The notes beneath the pieces were generated by a model. It ran no database searches. It was not told the DNA's origin and worked only from the letters and a program-made list of their open reading frames with translations. Shown piece by piece: positions 1 through 4,664 of a stretch of DNA of 5,176 bases (positions are counted from its first letter, which is position 1; each line of letters begins with the position of its first letter). The position numbers were made by a program, and so were the translations under genes. Origin of the DNA: Chloroflexota bacterium. Its GTDB lineage: Bacteria; Chloroflexota; Anaerolineae; Caldilineales; Caldilineaceae. The stretch lies in the NCBI GenBank assembly GCA_003577005.1, contig QEUW01000520.1, positions 1-5,176 of the forward strand, written 5' to 3'.

Positions 1-528
1 AAGAGGTCATCGGTAGTGCTGGTGGCCAGCATCCACGAGAACGCCACGATGAGAGCGCCCACAACAAAGAGGCCATCGAGCAACGTGCCCAAAGGCTGGA
101 TCAAAAACAACATTGGCGCCGGCCACTGCCCGGTCGCCGTCCAGATGGCAAGCCGGGTCAGCGCCAGGATCAACCCCAACTCGGCCAGTCGATAGCCCAA
201 GGTGCGCCGGTGGCGCTGGTCGGGTTGGGCCAGTAACGTCGTGGTAATACAGCCGGTGATGACCGCTGCCATGCTGAGAATGACCATGACCGGGATGTAG
301 GTGTACGACAGAAAGGGCGCCACCCGCGCCACAAACGAGAGCACCACCCAGTCGATGCAGGCCACCATTAGCGCAATCAGCACCGGGCGCAGCAGCAATC
401 AGCACCGGGCGCAGCAGCGACCCCACCCACGGCTGGTCATAGCGGATCGGCACCCCCGCCGCCGATGTGGCAATTGCGCGCGCCTCGCTCTTTTCAATCA
501 CCGAATTGCCCCGCACCCATTCCGCCAT
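1..528 (-). pseudogene. Polytopic membrane protein, N-terminal part, frameshifted by a 22-bp duplication and cut by the window edge
   Basis: The gene starts at ATG 528-526 (N-terminus MAEWVRGNSV) and runs off the left edge. As it stands, the frame reads into low-hydrophobicity, His/Gly-rich sequence after residue ~45 and stops at 9-7. A 22-bp tandem duplication lies exactly at this switch. With one copy removed, the frame is open to base 1 and encodes four membrane segments: IALMVACIDWVVLSFVARV, YIPVMVILSMAAVITGCI, LAELGLILALTRLAIWTA and LLDGLFVVGALIVAFSWML. An internal in-frame ATG at 368-366 could give a product lacking the N-terminus, but no ribosome site precedes it. The gene is third after MoxR and DUF58, where bacteria often carry a transglutaminase-like or DUF4129 membrane protein. 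That family assignment is inferred from position only, because the diagnostic domain would lie outside the window. The upstream ribosome site is weak (GGGTGA). Confidence 0.7.
373..418. repeat. 22-bp tandem duplication, two copies
   Basis: The unit at 375-396 is repeated exactly at 397-418, and two further bases (373-374) continue the period to the left, so 46 bases have period 22. Because 22 is not a multiple of three, the second copy shifts the frame of the minus-strand membrane gene. The unit contains GCAGCAGC, a short internal repeat that could favour slipped-strand pairing. Confidence 0.95.
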
Positions 529-546
529 GAATCACCCAGTCTCATT

Positions 547-607
547 GTGAATTATGAATTGTGAATTGCGCACGTTCTGCGTTCTACGTTCTACGTTCTA
601 CGTTCTC
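547..607. repeat. Two adjoining families of 7-bp tandem repeats between genes
   Basis: Three heptamers of the form (G/A)TGAATT occupy 547-553, 554-560 and 561-567. Five heptamers of the form CGTTCT(G/A/A/A/C) occupy 573-607. Between them is a five-base spacer (GCGCA). The repeats fill the gap between the DUF58 gene and the downstream membrane gene, and enter the last codons of the DUF58 gene. Short heptamer repeats of this kind are known in several bacterial groups, including cyanobacteria, and I recall similar ones in Chloroflexota. Their role is unknown. Confidence 0.9.
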
Positions 608-1774
608 CAGGTCTTTTTGCCAGACCGTCTTATGCATGGCAACGCCCAGGCGTTTGGCCCGGCTCTGCATGACGTTAAATTCGGGCTGCGCCGAGCAGAC
701 CAGGGCGATGACGTTGGAGCCGCGCCGGTACGCGCCGTGGAGCACCCAGAGCAGACCCTCGTCCACCAGCGGCGTCACCACGATGAGGGTAGCGCCCCAT
801 TCCAGGTCGGCGATATGACCGGGCAGCCAGACAGCCAGCGGTTGCTCGGTTTCGTGCATCTCGACGCGCGCCAGTTGCGTCAGGATATTCATCAGGTGCC
901 CCTGGCCGGTGCGGGCGTGAAGCGGCGCCATTGGCTGCTCGGTGGGCGCATCACGCCCGTTGGTGATGAGCCCAACCGCCTGGCGTTGGTCGATCAGGTG
1001 GCTGGCGACCGAGGCCGCGACCACAATCGCCCATTCACTCAATCCCGCTTCCTCGCGGTACGGGTAGGCACGGCGGTTGAGGTCGAGCACAATGGCGACG
1101 TTGAGCGAGATCGCCGGTTGGAATTTTTTGACCAGCAGCGTGTCTTCGTGGGCGCTGGCCTTCCAATGGATGGTGCGCTGGTTGTCGCCGCTGGTGTAGT
1201 CACGCACGCCGGCCACGCGTGCCGGGTCCTCGAAAAGCCGCTGCCGGCTGCCGACCGTGCCAAAAGGCGAACGGCTGGGCAATCCAAGTTTATTCAACGG
1301 CAAAACGTCTGGATAGACCGTCAGCGGCATGACATTCTTTTCTTGCCAGGCGTTTTCTACAAAGCCAAAGAGATCGCCTGTGCGCAACGAGAGCGGGCCA
1401 AGATAATAGTAGCCGCGCCGTTTGCAGTGGAGCGTATAGGTATGTTCGGCCACTGTGCGGCTGCCCACGCTGAGCACAATGCTGTAGTCAGCGGCATCGC
1501 GCAGGTCGAGCGGCACCAACTCCTGCACCTGAAGCCAGGGCAGCGGCAGCCAACTGCGGTTGATAAAGCGCAACCGCGCCGTGAGCCGCTCCCCCAGAAA
1601 GGCATGGTCGACCACGCGCCGTTCGACACCCAGCCGCTGCACCCCACGCCGGACCCACCAGTGGCTGACCACCCACACGCCGCCCAATACATAAACCAGG
1701 TAATAGATCCAATCCAGCCGCAGCAGGGCGCCAAAGAGGAAAAGGATGAGGATAGCCCAGAAGAGGTTGTGCAT
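584..1774 (-). CDS. DUF58 family protein (MoxR partner)
   Basis: This 396-residue protein begins at ATG 1774-1772, which overlaps the MoxR stop codon as TAATG, so translation is probably coupled. Residues ~5-38 hold two hydrophobic segments (LFWAILILFLFGALL and IYYLVYVLGGVWVVS), a membrane anchor typical of the family. A beta-rich region follows. The DUF58 signature is at ~189-218, with Y193, G196-D197, R200 and the I-H-W-K block at 202-205, then a Leu/Val/Lys-rich stretch. A von Willebrand A-like fold follows, with a degenerate metal site (DLN at 231-233 instead of DxSxS). Family proteins work with MoxR ATPases in assembling or activating envelope complexes; the client here is unknown. A longer in-frame start at 1879 would overlap MoxR by over 100 bases with a non-hydrophobic leader, so I rejected it. 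The C-terminal tail (ENVERRT) and the stop are encoded by heptamer repeats, so the original end may have been altered. Confidence 0.9.
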   Translation of the reverse strand: MHNLFWAILILFLFGALLRLDWIYYLVYVLGGVWVVSHWWVRRGVQRLGVERRVVDHAFLGERLTARLRFINRSWLPLPWLQVQELVPLDLRDAADYSIVLSVGSRTVAEHTYTLHCKRRGYYYLGPLSLRTGDLFGFVENAWQEKNVMPLTVYPDVLPLNKLGLPSRSPFGTVGSRQRLFEDPARVAGVRDYTSGDNQRTIHWKASAHEDTLLVKKFQPAISLNVAIVLDLNRRAYPYREEAGLSEWAIVVAASVASHLIDQRQAVGLITNGRDAPTEQPMAPLHARTGQGHLMNILTQLARVEMHETEQPLAVWLPGHIADLEWGATLIVVTPLVDEGLLWVLHGAYRRGSNVIALVCSAQPEFNVMQSRAKRLGVAMHKTVWQKDLENVERRT

Positions 1775-2724
1775 TACCGCTCCACACCGCCCAGATCGAG
1801 CGGTGTCTGTTCGATGATTTCGCGCACGATAGCGTTGGCCGTACGACCGCGCAACACGCTTTCCGGACGGACGATGCAACGGTGCGGGAGTGTGATAGGC
1901 GCCAATGCCTGGATGTCCTCCGGTTCCACGTAATCGCGGCAGCGGACAGCCGCCCGCGCCTGGGCACTACGATAGAGCGCCAGGCTGCCGCGCGGGCTGG
2001 CCCCCAACGCCAGCTCGGGGTGTCTGCGCGTCGTTTGGGTCAGCGCAACGATATAGTTGCGCAGCGTCTCGTCCACATGGACCTGCCAGACCCGCTCGGC
2101 CAGCACCGGGATCTCCATGCCGTCCACCTGGCGTTCGAGCGTTTCGATGGGGTGGCGGCCACCCAGGTTGACCAGCATAGCCCCCTCCTCTTCGGCGCTC
2201 AGGTAACCCAGGCTCAGTTTGAAGAGAAAGCGGTCCAACTGTGCTTCGGGCAGCGGGAAGGTGCCCTCATACTCGACCGGGTTCTGCGTCGCTAGCACAA
2301 GAAAAGGGCGGGGTAACCGGCGGGTGACACCATCCACTGTCACCTGTCGCTCGCCCATACATTCGAGCAACGCCGACTGAGCACGCGGAGTGGCGCGGTT
2401 GATTTCATCCGCCAACAGAATATGGGTGAAGGCAGGGCCAGCGACAAACTGAAACTGGCGCGTCTCCTGGTTGAAGATGCTGACGCCGGTGATGTCGCTG
2501 GGCAACAGATCAGGCGTACATTGTAGACGGCGAAAGTCTACACCCAATGTACCGGCCAGCGCCCGCGCCAGCATTGTCTTACCCACGCCGGGCACATCTT
2601 CCAACAACACATGGCCCTCGCAGAGGAGGGCGATGATCAACGTCTCGATAACATCGGATTTGCCTACGATCACCCGCTCGATATTCTCGGTGATCGTCTG
2701 GGCAAACCGTTGGATCTCCTGCAT
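1774..2724 (-). CDS. MoxR-family AAA+ ATPase
   Basis: This complete 316-residue protein matches the usual MoxR length. The Walker A motif is PGVGKT at 45-50, Walker B is ILLADE at 102-107, sensor 1 is ATQNP with N148, the arginine-finger region is LPEAQLDRF at 158-166 (R165), and sensor 2 is GASPRG at 241-246 (R245). All key residues are present, so it should hydrolyse ATP. MoxR proteins are cytoplasmic, chaperone-like ATPases that remodel protein complexes, often together with DUF58 and VWA proteins, and this gene is the first of that operon here. The start is well supported: AAGGAG lies six bases upstream (plus-strand 2730-2735), and a promoter candidate lies 37-65 bases upstream. The stop codon overlaps the DUF58 start. 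The exact client complex cannot be told. Confidence 0.96.
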   Translation of the reverse strand: MQEIQRFAQTITENIERVIVGKSDVIETLIIALLCEGHVLLEDVPGVGKTMLARALAGTLGVDFRRLQCTPDLLPSDITGVSIFNQETRQFQFVAGPAFTHILLADEINRATPRAQSALLECMGERQVTVDGVTRRLPRPFLVLATQNPVEYEGTFPLPEAQLDRFLFKLSLGYLSAEEEGAMLVNLGGRHPIETLERQVDGMEIPVLAERVWQVHVDETLRNYIVALTQTTRRHPELALGASPRGSLALYRSAQARAAVRCRDYVEPEDIQALAPITLPHRCIVRPESVLRGRTANAIVREIIEQTPLDLGGVER

Positions 2725-2729
2725 GGCGG

Positions 2730-2735
2730 CTCCTT
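2730..2735 (-). promoter_or_regulatory. Strong ribosome binding site of the MoxR gene
   Basis: The minus strand reads AAGGAG, then six bases, then ATG. This fixes the MoxR start at 2724. Confidence 0.85.
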
Positions 2736-2760
2736 GCTGGTTGGGGTTGCTTCTCCTGCC

Positions 2761-2789
2761 ATTCTAACCCAGAAGTGGGATAGCACCAA
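2761..2789 (-). promoter_or_regulatory. Candidate sigma-70-type promoter of the MoxR operon
   Basis: On the minus strand a -35-like TTGGTG (2789-2784) is followed by exactly 17 bases and a -10-like TAGAAT (2766-2761). The -10 matches five of six consensus bases and the -35 matches only three. Transcription would begin near 2754, giving a leader of about 30 bases with the ribosome site in it. This is a consensus match, not proof. Confidence 0.4.
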
Positions 2790-2844
2790 GCCGCCCCACC
2801 AGGCAAGATGGTATCCTATCCTACATCCGCATAAGTCCCCAACC

Positions 2845-2874
2845 TTGACGAAGCCCCCAATTCTGTGCTATTTT
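2845..2874 (+). promoter_or_regulatory. Candidate promoter of the tRNA-Arg gene
   Basis: TTGACG at 2845-2850 (five of six consensus bases) is followed by 18 bases and TATTTT at 2869-2874 (four of six). It would start transcription near 2881, about 60 bases before the tRNA, and is divergent from the MoxR operon promoter. A second TTGACA at 2916-2921 sits inside the heptamer run but has no good -10 partner. Confidence 0.4.
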
Positions 2875-2900
2875 AAGAATGCGACGATCGGCTACCGCCC

Positions 2901-2942
2901 GTTAACAGTTGACGTTTGACACTTCACCGTTGACCATTCATC
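2901..2942. repeat. Six degenerate 7-bp repeats directly upstream of the tRNA
   Basis: The stretch divides cleanly into GTTAACA, GTTGACG, TTTGACA, CTTCACC, GTTGACC and ATTCATC, all close to the pattern NTTNACN. It ends one base before the mature tRNA 5' end. The same 7-base period occurs in another repeat run at 547-607, but with different words. Confidence 0.75.
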
Positions 2943-2943
2943 T

Positions 2944-3016
2944 GCCCCCTTAGCTCAGAGGACAGAGCAGAGGCGTCCTAAGCCTTCGGTCGCAGGTTCG
3001 ACTCCTGCAGGGGGCG
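2944..3016 (+). tRNA. tRNA-Arg with anticodon CCU
   Basis: A full cloverleaf of 73 bases can be folded. The acceptor stem is GCCCCCT/AGGGGGC (2944-2950 with 3009-3015), the D stem GCTC/GAGC (2953-2956 with 2965-2968), the anticodon stem GAGGC/GCCTT (2970-2974 with 2982-2986), and the T stem GCAGG/CCTGC (2992-2996 with 3004-3008) with loop TTCGACT. The anticodon CCT at 2977-2979 reads the arginine codon AGG. The discriminator base is G3016 and CCA is not encoded. Base 32 (G2975) is a purine, where a pyrimidine is usual. The integrase gene lies 88 bases downstream, which suggests that the 3' end of this tRNA is an integration site. Confidence 0.95.
2992..3016 (+). other. Presumed attachment site (attL) within the tRNA 3' end
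   Basis: Tyrosine recombinases commonly recombine within the T arm and acceptor end of a tRNA gene and rebuild the tRNA on integration. Here an intact tRNA is followed by an integrase pointing away from it. I saw no second copy of this tRNA segment within the window, so the other end (attR) must lie beyond base 5176 if the element exists. The position is inferred from family behaviour. Confidence 0.4.
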
Positions 3017-3019
3017 CTC

Positions 3020-3025
3020 TTTTTT
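3020..3025 (+). terminator. T-tract after the tRNA, possible terminator
   Basis: Six T residues begin four bases after the tRNA 3' end and sit in the loop of a short CGCT/AGCG dyad (3015-3018 with 3026-3029). The GC-rich acceptor stem just upstream could serve as the terminator stem. The evidence is weak because no separate strong hairpin precedes the tract. Confidence 0.3.
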
Positions 3026-3046
3026 AGCGGCAACTCGTGACGGAAC

Positions 3047-3104
3047 GGGGTAAATCCCCCCTGTATGTTGTGGTTCATCACCATGACGTACGGGGGGATT
3101 TTTT
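3047..3104 (+). promoter_or_regulatory. Long hairpin with T6 tail in the integrase leader, covering the ribosome site
   Basis: Bases 3052-3074 pair with 3080-3101: 22 pairs, including three G-T wobbles, with one bulged T (3062) and a five-base loop. The core is six C (3056-3061) paired with six G (3092-3097). Six T (3099-3104) follow the G run, and the ATG begins at 3105. The structure looks like an intrinsic terminator, and its G run is the only Shine-Dalgarno-like sequence for the integrase. A competing small hairpin, GGGG (3047-3050) with CCCC (3056-3059), would free the G run. This suggests expression control of the integrase, by attenuation or by hiding the ribosome site. Confidence 0.65.
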
Positions 3105-4001
3105 ATGCCCAAACAGCGGCCAGTGAAAATCACAGATGCGTATGCCGCCTATCGTCTGGATGGGCAAGCCAGGCGGTTGACTGCTTTGACCCTGCGCACC
3201 TACACGCAGCGGGTTGAACCCTTTGTGCGCTGGTGCGACGACCAGGGCGTTCCCTATCTTCAGGACATCACCCCTACGCTTGTTCGGTCTTACCTGGTCC
3301 TTTTACAGGAGCGGGAATTGTCGAGCTACACTGTCAACGGCATTGCACGGGCCATCAAGGCGTTTTTCAACTTCTGCGTCAACGAGAGGATGCTTGCTGA
3401 ATCGCCCATGCGCCGCGTTGTTGTGCCAAAGGTGGACAAGAAGATTATGCCGTCGTTTACCGAAGATGACGTAGCGGACCTGCTGGCGGCTTGCAAAACC
3501 GAACGGGAAGAAGCGGCGCTACTGGTGTTGCTCGATACGGGTGTACGGGCAAGCGAGTTTATCAACCTGAATGGCGGTGACGTTGACATGGGGACCGGCG
3601 CCGTCCTGGTGCGACAGGGCAAGGGCCGGAAAGACCGCACGGTCTACTTGGGCGCCAAGACCCGCAAACAGTTGATGCGCTACTATGCAATGGAGCGGGG
3701 AACGCCAACGGCAGATGAGCCGGTTTGGTTGTCTATCAACACCAAAGACCGAATCACCGACAGCGGGTTACGCCAGTTATTGAAGCGGCTGGCTAGTCGG
3801 GCTGGGGTACAGAATGTCACCCCGCACACGTTCCGCCGTACCTTCGCCCTGTGGAGCCTGCGTAACGGAATGAGTATCTATCACTTGCAACGGCTGATGG
3901 GCCACGAGGATTTACAGGTGTTGAAGCAATATCTTGCCCTGGTCGAAGGTGATGCGAAGGCCGCCCATCAGAAGTCGTCACCGGTCGATAACATGAAATG
4001 A
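3105..4001 (+). CDS. Tyrosine recombinase / integrase (XerC/XerD-like)
   Basis: This complete 298-residue protein catalyses site-specific strand exchange through a covalent 3'-phosphotyrosine link. The N-terminal SAM-like core-binding domain is at about 10-95. The catalytic domain is at about 115-285. All catalytic residues are visible: R148 in the TGVRASE motif, K173 in the beta-hairpin (QGKGRKDR), H241 and R244 in HTFRR, H267 in LMGHED, and the nucleophile Y276 in KQYLAL. The length fits simple XerC/D-type integrases without the extra arm-binding domain of lambda integrase. The tail has the S-P-V-D string (292-295) that I recall from Chloroflexota integrases. The gene points away from the tRNA-Arg, as in tRNA-targeted islands. 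The ATG lies right after a T6 tract, and only the upstream G6A serves as a ribosome site. The protein could also be a phage or ICE integrase; a chromosome-dimer XerC/D role is less likely in this context. Confidence 0.93.
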   Translation: MPKQRPVKITDAYAAYRLDGQARRLTALTLRTYTQRVEPFVRWCDDQGVPYLQDITPTLVRSYLVLLQERELSSYTVNGIARAIKAFFNFCVNERMLAESPMRRVVVPKVDKKIMPSFTEDDVADLLAACKTEREEAALLVLLDTGVRASEFINLNGGDVDMGTGAVLVRQGKGRKDRTVYLGAKTRKQLMRYYAMERGTPTADEPVWLSINTKDRITDSGLRQLLKRLASRAGVQNVTPHTFRRTFALWSLRNGMSIYHLQRLMGHEDLQVLKQYLALVEGDAKAAHQKSSPVDNMK

Positions 4002-4010
4002 GGCTGCAAC

Positions 4011-4046
4011 GCCGGTAAGTGGAGCTGTAACCTTCCACTTACCGGC
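4011..4046 (+). repeat. Perfect 13-bp inverted repeat after the integrase stop
   Basis: GCCGGTAAGTGGA (4011-4023) pairs perfectly with TCCACTTACCGGC (4034-4046) around a ten-base loop, starting nine bases after the stop codon. No T tract follows on either strand, so it is not a standard intrinsic terminator. It may protect the mRNA 3' end, be part of a structured RNA, or bind a recombination factor. Confidence 0.8.
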
Positions 4047-4054
4047 TAACCCAA

Positions 4055-4093
4055 CCGCTGGCGATGGCAGCGGCGGGCTAGGAACATTCTAGC
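4055..4093 (+). repeat. Two further small inverted repeats in the same gap
   Basis: CCGCTG (4055-4060) pairs with CAGCGG (4068-4073) around seven bases. GCTAGGA (4077-4083) pairs with TTCTAGC (4087-4093) around three bases, with one G-T wobble. They lie between the 13-bp repeat and the terminator-like hairpin, so the whole gap forms a chain of dyads. Each is short enough to be chance alone. Confidence 0.5.
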
Positions 4094-4140
4094 ACGCCCA
4101 CCAGCGGGAATCAATCTAAGCTGGTGGGCGTTTTCATTTT
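4094..4140 (+). terminator. Intrinsic terminator downstream of the integrase
   Basis: The stem ACGCCCACCAGC (4094-4105) pairs perfectly with GCTGGTGGGCGT (4120-4131) over 12 pairs with a 14-base loop, and is followed by TTTTCATTTT (4131-4140). It would stop transcription coming from the integrase before the small-gene cluster. The right arm can instead pair with 4143-4150, so termination may be conditional. Confidence 0.7.
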
Positions 4141-4168
4141 GACGCCCACCCATACCCACAGGAGGGCG
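4123..4168 (+). promoter_or_regulatory. Competing pairings that can expose or hide the ribosome site of the first small gene
   Basis: GGTGGGCG (4123-4130), the right arm of the terminator, can pair perfectly with CGCCCACC (4143-4150). The same CGCCCACC can instead pair with GGAGGGCG (4161-4168) with a single A-A mismatch, extended by A4142-T4169. That last segment contains the AGGAGG ribosome site (4160-4165), five bases before the ATG at 4171. The four segments thus allow two exclusive states: terminator plus hidden ribosome site, or neither. A regulatory role is inference from base pairing only. Confidence 0.5.
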
Positions 4169-4170
4169 TT

Positions 4171-4380
4171 ATGCCTGAGAACTATCCTGAGTTTGAACAC
4201 CTGTCACTGGCCGAGAAAGACGCCGTTATTGCCGAACTCACGGTCATGGTGCGCGAGCTGTACGAGTCCAAAGGTCTACCTATCCCGGCTGCCTGTGGGC
4301 CATGCCGGGCTGAACGTGAGCTTGAGCAAGCGCTGATAGTCGCCGAAGTGGACGCCTGGCTTGCCGGGGGTGCAGCATGA
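4171..4380 (+). CDS. Small acidic protein with a CGPC motif, function unknown
   Basis: I do not recognise this 69-residue protein. The start is well supported by AGGAGG five bases upstream. Residues ~12-33 look like an amphipathic helix (LSLAEKDAVIAELTVMVREL), residues ~35-41 are a Pro-containing turn, C42-G-P-C45 follows, and residues ~47-65 look like a second helix. The protein is acidic overall. CGPC is the thioredoxin active-site string, but the chain is too short for a thioredoxin fold and lacks the usual preceding Trp. A helix-CxxC-helix layout would also fit a zinc-bridged dimer, as in zinc hooks. The gene opens a cluster of small genes and its stop overlaps the next start (ATGA). Leader hairpins suggest control of its expression. 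It is probably an accessory gene of the integrated element. Confidence 0.75.
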   Translation: MPENYPEFEHLSLAEKDAVIAELTVMVRELYESKGLPIPAACGPCRAERELEQALIVAEVDAWLAGGAA

Positions 4381-4664
4381 CCCCACGTCAATACGCCGTT
4401 CGTTCTATCGTGGTCAGCGTCGCTCACGGCCAGACCAGTGAAGCAGCCGGCTATGCCCTGGCTTGCTTACACGGCTACCGGGGCAATTCAGACGCCTTTT
4501 TAGGCTGGGTGACGGACCTCCAGCGAGGCGAGTTTGCCACTTCTGGCGCGTGTGCTGCTTTGAAAAAAGCAGCGCGCCGGGGGCGGGTGGCATCAAATGA
4601 CCTCGGGGCGCAGACAGGGCGGAATTTTGCGCACAGTGTGCGGAATGGGGGCCGGCAACCATGA
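4377..4664 (+). CDS. Small hypothetical protein, 95 residues
   Basis: I do not recognise this protein. It starts in an ATGA overlap with the preceding stop, and GGGGGTG lies four bases upstream. Residues ~1-50 look like mixed helices rich in Ala, Val and Gly, with an aromatic run GYRGNSDAFLGWVTDL at 34-49. The C-terminal half is basic, with KKAARRGR at 63-70 and several further arginines, so nucleic-acid binding is possible but not shown. It has no membrane segment, signal peptide or known motif. The stop again overlaps the next start (ATGA), which implies coupled translation and one operon. The alternation of overlaps and the steady codon use support it as a real gene. Confidence 0.65.
   Translation: MTPRQYAVRSIVVSVAHGQTSEAAGYALACLHGYRGNSDAFLGWVTDLQRGEFATSGACAALKKAARRGRVASNDLGAQTGRNFAHSVRNGGRQP

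Noticed and set aside
1774..1879. Longer N-terminus for the DUF58 protein starting at 1879
   Set aside because: It would overlap the MoxR coding region by over 100 bases with an Arg-rich leader. The ATG at 1774 has the TAATG coupling and begins directly with the expected membrane anchor.
554..1933. Long plus-strand open frame (459 codons) opposite the DUF58 gene
   Set aside because: It is antisense to a gene with clear family motifs, is rich in Arg, His, Gln and Pro without domain character, and starts inside the heptamer repeats. It is a by-product of GC-rich codon use.
1882..2295. Plus-strand open frames opposite MoxR
   Set aside because: They are shadows of the well-supported ATPase gene on the other strand.
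4077..4093. Possible LexA-type operator in GCTAGGAACATTCTAGC
   Set aside because: The GAAC half has no matching GTTC half at the required spacing. It fits better as one of a series of RNA hairpins.
4564..4569. A6 run as a programmed frameshift site
   Set aside because: Its codon phase does not fit the A-AAA-AAG slippery heptamer, and the gene continues sensibly in frame.
4630..4642. 13-base palindrome CGCACAGTGTGCG before the 94-codon gene
   Set aside because: It has six-base arms inside a coding region; one such palindrome in 5 kb is expected by chance, and no second copy was seen.
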